From assembly GCF_013364355.1 (NCBI RefSeq), contig NZ_CP054931.1:186001-250000 (forward strand): a DNA stretch of 64,000 nucleotides. The letters run 5' to 3'. A program made the position numbers and the translations under genes. How positions within the stretch are numbered: position 1 is the first letter of the stretch; the number at the start of each line of letters is the position of its first letter. Under the pieces are notes generated by a model. That model was not told the DNA's origin. It searched no databases and was given only the letters and a program-made list of their open reading frames with translations. This stretch comes from Stenotrophomonas sp. NA06056 (GTDB lineage Bacteria; Pseudomonadota; Gammaproteobacteria; Xanthomonadales; Xanthomonadaceae). Positions 50,470 through 58,852 of this stretch are shown one piece after another.

Positions 50470-51438
50470 TCAGCGCTCGGAATGCCCGCTCTGGTCGTAA
50501 TCGCGCGGACTGAACAGCTCCGGCTGGATCAGCTCCACAAACGCCCGCGCCTGCGCCGACAGCGCCTTGCCCCGCCGCACGATCACCCCGTAGCTGCGCT
50601 CCGGGAACCAGCGCTTCATCGACCGCGCCGCCAGCCGCTCGCGGTCGGCATCATTCAGGCACAGCGCCGGCACGATGGAAATGCCCATGCCCATCGCCAC
50701 GTACTGCTTGATCACTTCCCAGCCGCCCACTTCCAGCGCCACGGTGTAGGCGATGCGGTGGCGCTGAAACACCTGGTCGACCAGCCGGTAGGTGATCTGC
50801 CGCTTCGGTGGCAGCACCAGTGGATAGCGCGCGATGTCGGCCAGCTCCAGCTCGCCACCGCTGGCCAGCGGATGGTCATGCGGGGCGATCAGCACCTGCT
50901 CGAAACGGTAGGCCGGGGCGTAGCTGAGGTCGGCCGGCACATCGGTCATCGAGCCGATCGCCAGATCGGCGGCATCCTCGCGCAGCAGGTCGGTGCCGTC
51001 GGCACTGATGGCGTTGTGCAGGGTCAGCCGCACATCGGGGTAATGCTGGCGGAAGCGTTCGACGATCTTCGGCAGCAGGTACAGGATGGTCGAACTGTTG
51101 GCGGCGATGTTCAGTTCCCCCGCGTCCAGCCCGCGTACCTTGTCGCGGAAGCGTGCTTCCAGCCCGTCCAGGCTTTCCACCAGCGGCTGCGCCATTTCAT
51201 ACAGCAGTTGGCCCTCGCGGCTGGGCACCAGACGCCGCCCGCTGCGCTCGAACAGCGGCACCCCCAGCTCGCGCTCCAGCGCCTGCAACTGCAGGCTGAT
51301 GGCCGGTTGGCTGACGAAAAGCGCCTCAGCCGCCCGTGAGACCGAGCCCAGACGCACCGTCTGACAGAACGCGCGCAGTGGCTTCAGCCGATCGGATTTG
51401 TAGGAAAAACGGGGGCTTGGCGTGGGGCGCGTGGGCAT
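50470..51438 (-). CDS. LysR-family regulator, likely controlling aceBA
   Basis: 322 residues from ATG 51438. HTH LKPLRAFCQTVRLGSVSRAA then EALFVSQPAISLQLQALERE; effector domain GLDAGELNIAANSSTILYLL, RFRQHYPDVRLTLHNAISAD and EVGGWEVIKQYVAMGMGISI. The sequence fits the CysL/CysB-like group, which often senses small anions or acids. It is divergent from aceB with 109 bp between starts, in which two palindromes lie, so it most likely regulates the glyoxylate shunt. Confidence 0.85.
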   Translation of the reverse strand: MPTRPTPSPRFSYKSDRLKPLRAFCQTVRLGSVSRAAEALFVSQPAISLQLQALERELGVPLFERSGRRLVPSREGQLLYEMAQPLVESLDGLEARFRDKVRGLDAGELNIAANSSTILYLLPKIVERFRQHYPDVRLTLHNAISADGTDLLREDAADLAIGSMTDVPADLSYAPAYRFEQVLIAPHDHPLASGGELELADIARYPLVLPPKRQITYRLVDQVFQRHRIAYTVALEVGGWEVIKQYVAMGMGISIVPALCLNDADRERLAARSMKRWFPERSYGVIVRRGKALSAQARAFVELIQPELFSPRDYDQSGHSER

Positions 51439-51475
51439 GGCGTCACAAGTATTAGCACAAGTTATGTAAAGCATT

Positions 51476-51500
51476 GCAAAAACTGTTTTGCCAAATACAG
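51476..51500. promoter_or_regulatory. Candidate LysR operator between lysR and aceB
   Basis: GCAAAA-ACTG-TTTTGC (51476-51491) overlaps CTGT-N10-ACAG (51483-51500). Together with the locally AT-rich sequence, this is where the aceB promoter and its regulator should bind. Confidence 0.5.
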
Positions 51501-51547
51501 GGCTGCGGCGGCACGGTGGGGTCGTTCCCCCACGCTGGAGTCCGCCC

Positions 51548-53185
51548 ATGTCCGCCGTCGCTTCCGCTGTTCCCTCCACCGCTGCCAAGGCCACGCCGGG
51601 TATCGCCCTGGCGACCCAGGTGGCCGGCCAGGCCACCGTGCTGCCGGCGCCGCTGCTGGCCCTGCTGGTGTCCCTGCACCGCGCGGTGGAACCGGGCCGG
51701 CAGGCACGGCTGCAGGCCCGCCGTGAACGCCAGGCGTTCTTCGACCAGGGCGGCCTGCCGGACTTCCGCCAGGACACGACTGCGATCCGCAGCGGTGACT
51801 GGCGCGTTGCGCCGCTGCCGGCCGCACTGCAGGACCGCCGCGTCGAGATCACCGGCCCGACCGACCCGAAGATGGTCATCAACGCGCTGAACTCCGGCGC
51901 CAAGGTGTTCATGGCCGACTTCGAGGATTCGACCTCGCCGACCTGGCGCAACCTGCTGGCCGGTCAGCAGTCGCTGGCGGCCGCAGTGCGCGGCGACCTG
52001 CAGTACACCGCACCGGCCGCCAATGGCAAGGCGGGCAAGCACTACACCCTGCGCCCCTACGACGAGCAGGCCGTGCTGATCGTGCGCCCGCGTGGCTGGC
52101 ACCTGGACGAAAAGCATGTGCGCGTCGATGGCCAGTTCCTGGCCGGCGGTCTGTTCGATGCGGCGGTGTTCGCGTTCCACAACGCGCGCGCGCTTCAGTC
52201 CAGGGACCGTGGCCCGTACTTCTACCTGCCCAAGCTGCAGAGCATGGAAGAGGCGGCGCTGTGGGAGACCGCGCTGTCGCACATCGAAGGCATGCTCGGC
52301 CTGCCGCACGGCCAGATCAAGGTGACGGTGCTGATCGAAACGCTGCCGGCGGTGTTCGAGATGGACGAGATCCTGCACGCCCTGCGCGATCGCATCGTCG
52401 GCCTCAACTGCGGGCGCTGGGACTACATCTTCTCGTACCTGAAGACCTTCCGCCGCCATGCTGACCGCGTGCTGCCCGAGCGTGGCCAGGTGACCATGAC
52501 CCAGCCGTTCCTGAAGGCGTATTCGGAACTGCTGATCCAGACCTGCCATCGCCGCGGCGCACATGCGATGGGTGGCATGGCCGCGCAGATTCCGATCAAC
52601 AACGATGCGGCCGCCAACGAGCAGGCGATGGCGCGGGTGCGCGCCGACAAGCTGCGCGAAGTGACCGCTGGCCACGATGGCACGTGGGTCGCGCACCCGG
52701 CGCTCATTCCGGTGGCGATGGCGATCTTCGACGAGCACATGCCCACGCCCAACCAGCACCAGGTGCTGCGCCAGGACGTGCGCGTGGGCCGCGATGAACT
52801 GATCGCGCGTCCGCCGGGCACGATCACCCGCGCCGGCTTCGAAGGCAATGTCGAAGTCTGCGTGCGTTACCTGGCCGCATGGCTGGACGGCAACGGCTGC
52901 GTCCCGATCCACCACCTGATGGAGGACGCGGCCACCGCAGAGATCAGCCGCAGCCAGCTGTGGCAGTGGCTGCACACGCCGGGCCAGCAGCTGGACGATG
53001 GCACCGCGATCGACCTGGCCCTGCTGGATTCCACCCTGGCGCAGCTGCCGGCGCGCCTCGGCGATACCTCGGCGCTGCCCGGTGGCGGCCGCATCGAAGA
53101 AGCCATCACCCTGCTGGCCGAACTGAGCCGCAGCAACGAACTGACCGACTTCCTGACCCTGCCGGCGTACGCGCGCATCGACTGA
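51548..53185 (+). CDS. aceB: Malate synthase A
   Basis: 545 residues, glyoxylate-shunt enzyme condensing glyoxylate and acetyl-CoA to malate. TIM barrel: KVFMADFEDSTSPTWRNLL, LIVRPRGWHLDEKHV, KVTVLIETLPAVFEMDEILH, VGLNCGRWDYIFSYLKTF (family signature) and C-terminal HHLMEDAATAEISRSQLWQW with the catalytic Asp. Length is normal for isoform A. TGGAG precedes the ATG. aceA follows after 78 bp. Confidence 0.96.
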   Translation: MSAVASAVPSTAAKATPGIALATQVAGQATVLPAPLLALLVSLHRAVEPGRQARLQARRERQAFFDQGGLPDFRQDTTAIRSGDWRVAPLPAALQDRRVEITGPTDPKMVINALNSGAKVFMADFEDSTSPTWRNLLAGQQSLAAAVRGDLQYTAPAANGKAGKHYTLRPYDEQAVLIVRPRGWHLDEKHVRVDGQFLAGGLFDAAVFAFHNARALQSRDRGPYFYLPKLQSMEEAALWETALSHIEGMLGLPHGQIKVTVLIETLPAVFEMDEILHALRDRIVGLNCGRWDYIFSYLKTFRRHADRVLPERGQVTMTQPFLKAYSELLIQTCHRRGAHAMGGMAAQIPINNDAAANEQAMARVRADKLREVTAGHDGTWVAHPALIPVAMAIFDEHMPTPNQHQVLRQDVRVGRDELIARPPGTITRAGFEGNVEVCVRYLAAWLDGNGCVPIHHLMEDAATAEISRSQLWQWLHTPGQQLDDGTAIDLALLDSTLAQLPARLGDTSALPGGGRIEEAITLLAELSRSNELTDFLTLPAYARID

Positions 53186-53263
53186 TCGACTGATCGCTGC
53201 ACGCCACGTTCCTCGCCGTTTTCCTTCCCCGCTGCATCCGCACGAACCGAACTGGAGAAAGAC

Positions 53264-54565
53264 ATGAGCACGCTGCCCACTGCCGAACAGATCCAGCACG
53301 ACTGGGACACCAATCCGCGCTGGGAAGGCATCCAGCGCAACTACAGCGCCGCCGACGTGGTGCGCCTGCGTGGCACCGTCCATATCGAGCATTCGCTGGC
53401 CCGGCTGGGCGCGGAAAAGCTGTGGAAATCGCTGCATGAGCGCGACTTCGTCAACGCGCTCGGCGCGCTGACCGGCAACCAGGCCATGCAGCAGGTGAAG
53501 GCGGGCTTGAAGGCGATCTACTTGTCCGGCTGGCAGGTGGCGGCCGATGCCAACCTGGCCGGGCAGATGTATCCGGACCAGTCGCTTTACCCGGCCGATT
53601 CGGTGCCGGCAGTGGTCAAGCGCATCAACAACACCCTGCTGCGTGCCGACCAGCTGCACCACGCCGAAGGCAAGGATGACATCGACTTCCTGCAGCCGAT
53701 CGTGGCCGACGCCGAGGCTGGGTTCGGTGGCGTGCTCAATGCGTTCGAGCTGATGAAGGCGATGATCGAGGCGGGTGCCGCCGGCGTGCACTTCGAAGAC
53801 CAGCTGGCTTCGGTGAAGAAGTGCGGCCACATGGGCGGCAAGGTGCTGGTGCCGACCCGCGAGGCGATCGAGAAGCTCAACGCCGCGCGCCTGGCCGCCG
53901 ACGTGCTGGGCGTGCCGACCCTGCTGGTGGCGCGTACCGATGCCGAGGCTGCCGATCTGCTGACCAGCGACATCGATGGCAACGACACGCCGTTCGCCAC
54001 CGGCGAGCGCACCGTGGAAGGCTTCTACAAGACCCGCAATGGCCTGGACCAGGCGATCAGCCGCGGCCTGGCGTATGCGCCCTATGCAGATCTGGTGTGG
54101 TGCGAGACCGGCAAGCCGGACCTGGAATTCGCGCGGAAATTCGCCGAGGCGATCCATGCGAAGTTCCCCGGCAAGCTGCTGGCCTACAACTGCTCGCCCA
54201 GCTTCAACTGGAAGAAGAACCTGGACGACGCCACCATCGCCAAGTTCCAGCGCGAACTGGGCAGCTATGGCTACAAGTTCCAGTTCATCACCTTGGCCGG
54301 TTTCCACGCGCTGAACTACGGCATGTTCAACCTGGCCCACGGCTATGCGCGCCGCCAGATGAGCGCGTTCGTGGAACTGCAGGAAGCTGAATTCGAAGCA
54401 GCCGAGCGCGGCTTCACTGCGGTCAAGCACCAGCGCGAGGTCGGCACCGGCTACTTCGATGCGGTGACCCAGGCGATCCAGCAGGGGCAGTCCTCGACCA
54501 CCGCGCTGACCGGCTCGACCGAGGAAGAGCAGTTCCACGGCGAGCGCAGCGAACGGGCCGCGTGA
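53264..54565 (+). CDS. aceA: Isocitrate lyase
   Basis: 433 residues. It splits isocitrate to succinate and glyoxylate. [20 protein letters not shown] contains the catalytic KKCGH loop; metal- and substrate-binding residues lie in [26 protein letters not shown] and [17 protein letters not shown] with GGAGAAAG upstream. With aceB it permits growth on acetate and fatty acids, fitting the fatty-acid and leucine catabolic genes nearby. Confidence 0.97.
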   Translation: MSTLPTAEQIQHDWDTNPRWEGIQRNYSAADVVRLRGTVHIEHSLARLGAEKLWKSLHERDFVNALGALTGNQAMQQVKAGLKAIYLSGWQVAADANLAGQMYPDQSLYPADSVPAVVKRINNTLLRADQLHHAEGKDDIDFLQPIVADAEAGFGGVLNAFELMKAMIEAGAAGVHFEDQLASVKKCGHMGGKVLVPTREAIEKLNAARLAADVLGVPTLLVARTDAEAADLLTSDIDGNDTPFATGERTVEGFYKTRNGLDQAISRGLAYAPYADLVWCETGKPDLEFARKFAEAIHAKFPGKLLAYNCSPSFNWKKNLDDATIAKFQRELGSYGYKFQFITLAGFHALNYGMFNLAHGYARRQMSAFVELQEAEFEAAERGFTAVKHQREVGTGYFDAVTQAIQQGQSSTTALTGSTEEEQFHGERSERAA

Positions 54566-54569
54566 TCCG

Positions 54570-54595
54570 GTAGTGCCGGCCGCTGGCCGGCAACC
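54570..54595. repeat. SMAG monomer, TGCCGGCC type
   Basis: GTAG plus TGCCGGCCGCTGGCCGGCA. Confidence 0.75.
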
Positions 54596-54637
54596 TCCCG
54601 GGGCTCGGGCTGATCAGGGTGGCCAGGGAAGGGCCAG

Positions 54638-54673
54638 ACGACGCCGGCAGATCGGGGGATCTGCCGGCGTCGT
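54638..54673 (+). terminator. 16-bp perfect hairpin after aceA
   Basis: ACGACGCCGGCAGATC (54638-54653), loop GGGG, GATCTGCCGGCGTCGT (54658-54673). The following T content is low, so termination strength is uncertain. Confidence 0.7.
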
Positions 54674-54885
54674 TGTATCTGTGGTCGCTGCGACAATCTG
54701 CGTCGAGCCATCGCCAAGGCATTGATATTCCTTGTTTTCCTTCTGCCGCCAACAGGCGTGAATGGGGCGTTTGCCCGCGCGTCAGGCGGCGCGCTGCGTC
54801 TTCACAAAAATGAGAAGCGACGCACAGTTTGATTCACTGATATGCTCCGCGGCTCACCAGGGGACGCTGGCGGCGGGTGCAGGGA

Positions 54886-55926
54886 ATGACCGGCAGGGGT
54901 GCGGCCGAGAACATCGACACGACAATCGGTATCGCCAAGCTGGCGATGGCCGAGATTGTGCATGCGCTGCTGTCCGAAGAAGAGGTTGCCCTGTTCGCCC
55001 GGTTTGCCCAGCCCCGCAGGTTGCCGGCGGGCCAATGGCTGTTCCAGCGCGGCCATCGTGGCGAGTGCATGTACATCATCCTCGAAGGCCTGATCGAGCT
55101 GGATTTCGGCGAGGACCTGGTGCTCAAGACGCTCGGCCGGCATGAGTTCTTCGGTGAGCTCGGCCTGTTGATGGGCGACCATCCGCGCAGCGCCAGCGCG
55201 CGGGTGATGGCCGACTGCCACGTGCTGGAACTGGGGCCGGCGGATTTCCATTGCCTGGTCGAGTCCGACCCGGGCCTGGTGGCCTACTTCCTGCGGCGCA
55301 CGATCCTGCGGGTGCTGACCAACGAGCAGGCCCTGATCAGCCAGCTGCGGCGGCGCAACCATGACCTGGAAGCCGCGCTGGACAACCTGTACATCACCAC
55401 CCACCAGCTGACCCACACACGTGAGCTGGTGCGCACGGATGAACTGACCGGCCTGCATAACCGCCGCGGCCTGACCCTGTACCTGCAGGAATGCCGGACG
55501 CAGGCAGAAGGGCTGCCGCAGGCGCTGCTGCTGATCGACTGCGACCGGTTCAAGCAGATCAACGACCGCCATGGCCACCAGGCCGGTGACCGTGTGCTGC
55601 AGAGCATGGGCAACATCCTGCGCTCGATGGCCGGCGAACATGACCTGGCCTGCCGCCTGGGCGGAGATGAGTTCTGCCTGATCCTGCGCCGGGGCAACAT
55701 CGAGATCGTGCAGCACGCTGCCGAGTTCATCCTCAGTGCGGTGCACGGCCTGCTCGAGCGCAGCCATGGCACCCCGCACGTCAGCCTGGCCAGCATCGGC
55801 GCCAGCCTGCTGGCCCCTGACGCGGACTGGAGCGAGTGGTACGCTCGCGCCGATCGTGCGCTGTACCAAGCCAAGCGCGCAGGCGGCAACTGCCTGCGGT
55901 GGACCGATGGTCCGGATGGACAATGA
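54886..55926 (+). CDS. cNMP-binding diguanylate cyclase (XC_0249-like)
   Basis: 346 residues from ATG 54886 (GTG 54877 is possible). Cyclic-nucleotide-binding domain ~30-130: ECMYIILEGLIELDF, then the phosphate-binding cassette FFGELGLLMGDHPRSASARV (88-107). A helical linker (~130-185) leads to GGDEF: DELTGLHNRRG, LLIDCDRFKQINDRHGHQAG, catalytic RLGGDEFCLIL (GGDEF 258-263). The inhibitory I-site should read RxxD five residues before GGDEF; here it is GEHD, so product inhibition is probably lost. In X. campestris, as I recall, XC_0249 has this layout and turns a cGMP signal into c-di-GMP. The cyclase gene follows 15 bp downstream. Confidence 0.9.
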   Translation: MTGRGAAENIDTTIGIAKLAMAEIVHALLSEEEVALFARFAQPRRLPAGQWLFQRGHRGECMYIILEGLIELDFGEDLVLKTLGRHEFFGELGLLMGDHPRSASARVMADCHVLELGPADFHCLVESDPGLVAYFLRRTILRVLTNEQALISQLRRRNHDLEAALDNLYITTHQLTHTRELVRTDELTGLHNRRGLTLYLQECRTQAEGLPQALLLIDCDRFKQINDRHGHQAGDRVLQSMGNILRSMAGEHDLACRLGGDEFCLILRRGNIEIVQHAAEFILSAVHGLLERSHGTPHVSLASIGASLLAPDADWSEWYARADRALYQAKRAGGNCLRWTDGPDGQ

Positions 55927-55941
55927 GCGGAGACCCTGGCG

Positions 55942-58440
55942 ATGAATGGCGACAACGGAACGTCGACCCCGCACAACGCCCAACTGCGGGCACTGCTGTT
56001 CACCGATCTGTGCGATTCACTGCAGCTGGTGGAGCGTATCGGCGATGTCGCCGCCGCCGAATTCTTCCAGCAGCATGACCGTCTGGTCCTGGGGCTGCAG
56101 CAGCAGTGGAATGGCCAGCTGATCGATCGGTCCGATGGATTGTTCGTTCTGTTCGAACGTCCCATCGATGGCATTGGTTTTGCCATTTCCTACCAGAACG
56201 CGGTCGACGCGATGGGCCACGAGCGCGGCATCGTGCTGCGCGCTCGCGCTGGTCTGCACGTGGGTGATGTGCTGCTGTGGGACAACAGTGCCGAGGCCGT
56301 TGCCCACGGCGCAAAGGCGGTGGAGGTCGAGGGTCTGGCCAAGCCGATGGCCGCGCGTTTGATGCAGTTGGCGTGGCCGGGGCAGGTGCTGCTGTCCTCG
56401 GCAGCCGAACAGATGGCGCGACGAGGCGGCAGCGAGTTGCCCTGGACGGCGGACGAACTGCGTTGGAAGGACCATGGGCTTTGGCGCTTCAAGGGCATCA
56501 GCGAACGCCAGCATGTGTTCGAAGTCGGCATCCGTGGCCGCGCGCCGCTGCGCCGGCCGCGTTCGGGTGACAAAGCCTGGCGGGACCTGCCGCTGTGGCG
56601 TCGCCCCGCTGCGTTGTTCACGGAGGCGACGCTGGCGGTGGTGCTGGCCGTGGTGATGTGGACGCTGCTGCGGCCTGCCCCGGCGATCGCATTCGCCGAG
56701 CGCGACTGGGTGATCCTGGCGGCGGTCAGCAACAGTACGGCCTACCCACAGCTGGATTCCAGCCTGGAACAGGCGCTCTACATCAGCCTGGGGCAGTCGC
56801 GCTTTGTCAACATCCTCAGCGAACTGAAGGTGCGTGACACGCTGCAGTTGATGCAGCGCCCAGCCAATGCACGGCTGGATCGCGCACTGGCGATCGAGGT
56901 CGCGCTGCGCGATGGCGCACGCGCGGTGCTGATGCCCACGGTGCTTGAGCTCAACGGCAAGGTACGGGTGGGTGTGGAGGTCGTGGACCCGCGTACTGGG
57001 CAGACGGTGTACACGCATTTCGCAGATGGCAATGGCCTGGATTCGATCCTGGCCTCCACCGACACCGTGGTGAAGGCACTGCGCAGTGATCTGGGTGAGG
57101 CGCTGCACGATGTCAGTCGCGAGCAGAAACCGCTGCCAACGGTGGCCACCGCCAATCTTGATGCGCTGCATGCCTACGCCAAGGGCAGCGATGCGCTGGC
57201 GCAGGAGCGTTTCGACGAAGCGTTGCTGTTCTTCCAGCAGGCCACCCGCCTGGACCCCCAGTTCACCTTTGCCTATATCGGGCAGATGCGGCTGCAGTAC
57301 GCCATGGGCAACGTGTCGGCGGCCGGCGAACTGTATCGTCAGGCGGTGTCGGGACGCACCCGGTTGAGCGCGCGCGACCAGCTGTACCTGGACGCTTGGG
57401 GTGCGGACTTCAGTGGTGCTTCCCCGCAGCGCAGTGCGGAAAAGTGGCGGATGCTGACCCAGCTGTATCCGGACGATCCGGCCGGCTGGATGAATCATGC
57501 GATGGCCCTGTTCGCCTATGGCGACTATGATGGTGCGCTGGCCGACATGATGCCGCTGCTGGAGCGCCATCAGACACATCGTGCGCTGGTCCTGTCCTTC
57601 ATTGGCCGTACTCAGCTTGCGCGTGGCGAGGTCAAGGCGGCCGTTGCTGCGTTCAAGGAAGCAGGCGCGTTGCCGAACTGGCACGGTGACATGCTGGAGG
57701 CGGTCGCGCTGCTGCTGGATGGCGAGGTGCAGAAGGCGCACGAGCGTAGTGAAGCCATCACCTCGCGCGGGCTCGGCGCGCGCATGGAGTACAGCGGGCT
57801 CCTCGCCCTGCAGGGTCGGACAAACGATGCGGCCGCGGAGATGACGCAGGCCGTGAAGCAGTGTGCGAGTGTGCCGGAGCTGTGCGACATCCTGGCCCTG
57901 CAGTCGTTGGCATGGACTGCACAGGCAGGTGGCAACGGATCCCGGCTGCAGTACGCACGATTGCTGGACCGTACCCTGGCGGCAGTCGATGAGGGTGTCG
58001 GCGCTGCACCGCGTCATCGCGCCTTCATTGCGCTGTCGGTGGCCTACCACCTGCAGCGCGCGGGCCTGGACGCAGAGCTGCGCTCCCGTCGTCCAGCACT
58101 GCAGGCGTTGGTTGAACACAGCACCGACCCGCGGCTGCAGGAACTGTGGCTGCTGCTTCGTGCGCGTGGTGAGCTGGATGCCGGCAATGCAGAGGCCGCT
58201 TCGGCACTGCTGAAGCCGTTGGCCAACGGCACGCTGTACCAGTGGCATGTACTGCAGCTGGATATTGATCGCGCCCTCGGCCGCGATCAGGCCGTGCAGC
58301 GCCGGGAGCGCTGGTTGCGCCAGCGCACAGGCATGGCCTTCGCCGAAGACGCCGGTGCCCTGGTCCTGTTGCCCTTGAATGTGGCCGATGCGCGCCGGCT
58401 GGCCGATTCGGCCAGCCGGCAGCAGGCAGGAGCACCCTGA
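55942..58440 (+). CDS. Class III nucleotidyl cyclase with TPR-type periplasmic part (XC_0250-like; peptide-modification-system cyclase)
   Basis: 832 residues. N-terminal catalytic domain ~15-195: ALLFTDLCDSLQLVERIGD (metal Asp D22), IDRSDGLFVLFERP (D65), LRARAGLHVGDVLLWD and PMAARLMQLAWPGQVLLSSA (transition-state Arg). The usual substrate-binding Lys before the second Asp is not present, so base preference cannot be read off. One TM helix ~222-245 (ATLAVVLAVVMWTLL). The C-terminal ~570 residues carry TPR-like helices (ALHAYAKGSDALAQERFDEA, AYIGQMRLQYAMGN). A family named putative peptide modification system cyclase has this plan. It should make the ligand for the adjacent cNMP-binding GGDEF protein. 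Confidence 0.85.
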   Translation: MNGDNGTSTPHNAQLRALLFTDLCDSLQLVERIGDVAAAEFFQQHDRLVLGLQQQWNGQLIDRSDGLFVLFERPIDGIGFAISYQNAVDAMGHERGIVLRARAGLHVGDVLLWDNSAEAVAHGAKAVEVEGLAKPMAARLMQLAWPGQVLLSSAAEQMARRGGSELPWTADELRWKDHGLWRFKGISERQHVFEVGIRGRAPLRRPRSGDKAWRDLPLWRRPAALFTEATLAVVLAVVMWTLLRPAPAIAFAERDWVILAAVSNSTAYPQLDSSLEQALYISLGQSRFVNILSELKVRDTLQLMQRPANARLDRALAIEVALRDGARAVLMPTVLELNGKVRVGVEVVDPRTGQTVYTHFADGNGLDSILASTDTVVKALRSDLGEALHDVSREQKPLPTVATANLDALHAYAKGSDALAQERFDEALLFFQQATRLDPQFTFAYIGQMRLQYAMGNVSAAGELYRQAVSGRTRLSARDQLYLDAWGADFSGASPQRSAEKWRMLTQLYPDDPAGWMNHAMALFAYGDYDGALADMMPLLERHQTHRALVLSFIGRTQLARGEVKAAVAAFKEAGALPNWHGDMLEAVALLLDGEVQKAHERSEAITSRGLGARMEYSGLLALQGRTNDAAAEMTQAVKQCASVPELCDILALQSLAWTAQAGGNGSRLQYARLLDRTLAAVDEGVGAAPRHRAFIALSVAYHLQRAGLDAELRSRRPALQALVEHSTDPRLQELWLLLRARGELDAGNAEAASALLKPLANGTLYQWHVLQLDIDRALGRDQAVQRRERWLRQRTGMAFAEDAGALVLLPLNVADARRLADSASRQQAGAP

Positions 58441-58447
58441 GGGCAGA

Positions 58448-58732
58448 TCAGTCCTGCAGTCCCTTCAGGCCGCTCTCGAACATGAAGGGCACCTTGAACG
58501 GTCCGGTCACGGCAAGGCGCTCGCTCAACAGCTCCGCTGCCCGGGCAAACTCTTCCTTGCCGCCCAGCGAGTCCAGCGGCGTGTTGCAGGCGGCAACGCT
58601 GTCAGCGTCTGCGCCCAGCGTGATCAGCGCCTTCGCGGGGTCGGCGGCGAATGCGCTGCGGAACGCATCGTCGCTGGACAGCTGCTTGAGCAGCGTCTGG
58701 ACCACTTCGGGGGAGAGAGGAGAACGGGACAT
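58448..58732 (-). CDS. RiPP-like putative modified peptide (precursor)
   Basis: 94 residues. The leader-like part VVQTLLKQLSSDDAFRSAFA followed by ADPAKALITLGAD resembles nitrile-hydratase/Nif11-type leaders found on ribosomally made, modified peptides. The C-terminal third (LAVTGPFKVPFMFESGLKGL) may be the core. Only one Cys (C49) is present, so it is not a Cys-rich heterocycle substrate. It is convergent with the cyclase and divergent from the SagB-like gene by 120 bp. NCBI families describe a putative modified peptide beside exactly such a cyclase and dehydrogenase. Weak ribosome site. Confidence 0.75.
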   Translation of the reverse strand: MSRSPLSPEVVQTLLKQLSSDDAFRSAFAADPAKALITLGADADSVAACNTPLDSLGGKEEFARAAELLSERLAVTGPFKVPFMFESGLKGLQD

Positions 58733-58852
58733 GGTTGATTACCGGCAGGGAGGGGAAAAAAACAGTATCGGCTGGGCGCAGCGGGAATTGATGGTGCGTA
58801 TTGGCCACCACGCTATCATCGCTGGCCAACCACGCTCCCGGATGCGCCTCGA

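Larger units (their letters stand above)
54566..54885. other. Intergenic region after aceA
   Basis: About 320 bp with a SMAG monomer, a 16-bp perfect hairpin (probably the aceA terminator) and, near 54840, a TATGCT -10 candidate for the cNMP-GGDEF gene. Nothing coding. Confidence 0.6.

Noticed and set aside
51452..54538. 1028-codon open frame antisense to aceB-aceA
   Set aside because: Spans two well-supported enzymes and encodes a low-complexity His/Arg/Leu-rich sequence typical of antisense frames in GC-rich genomes.
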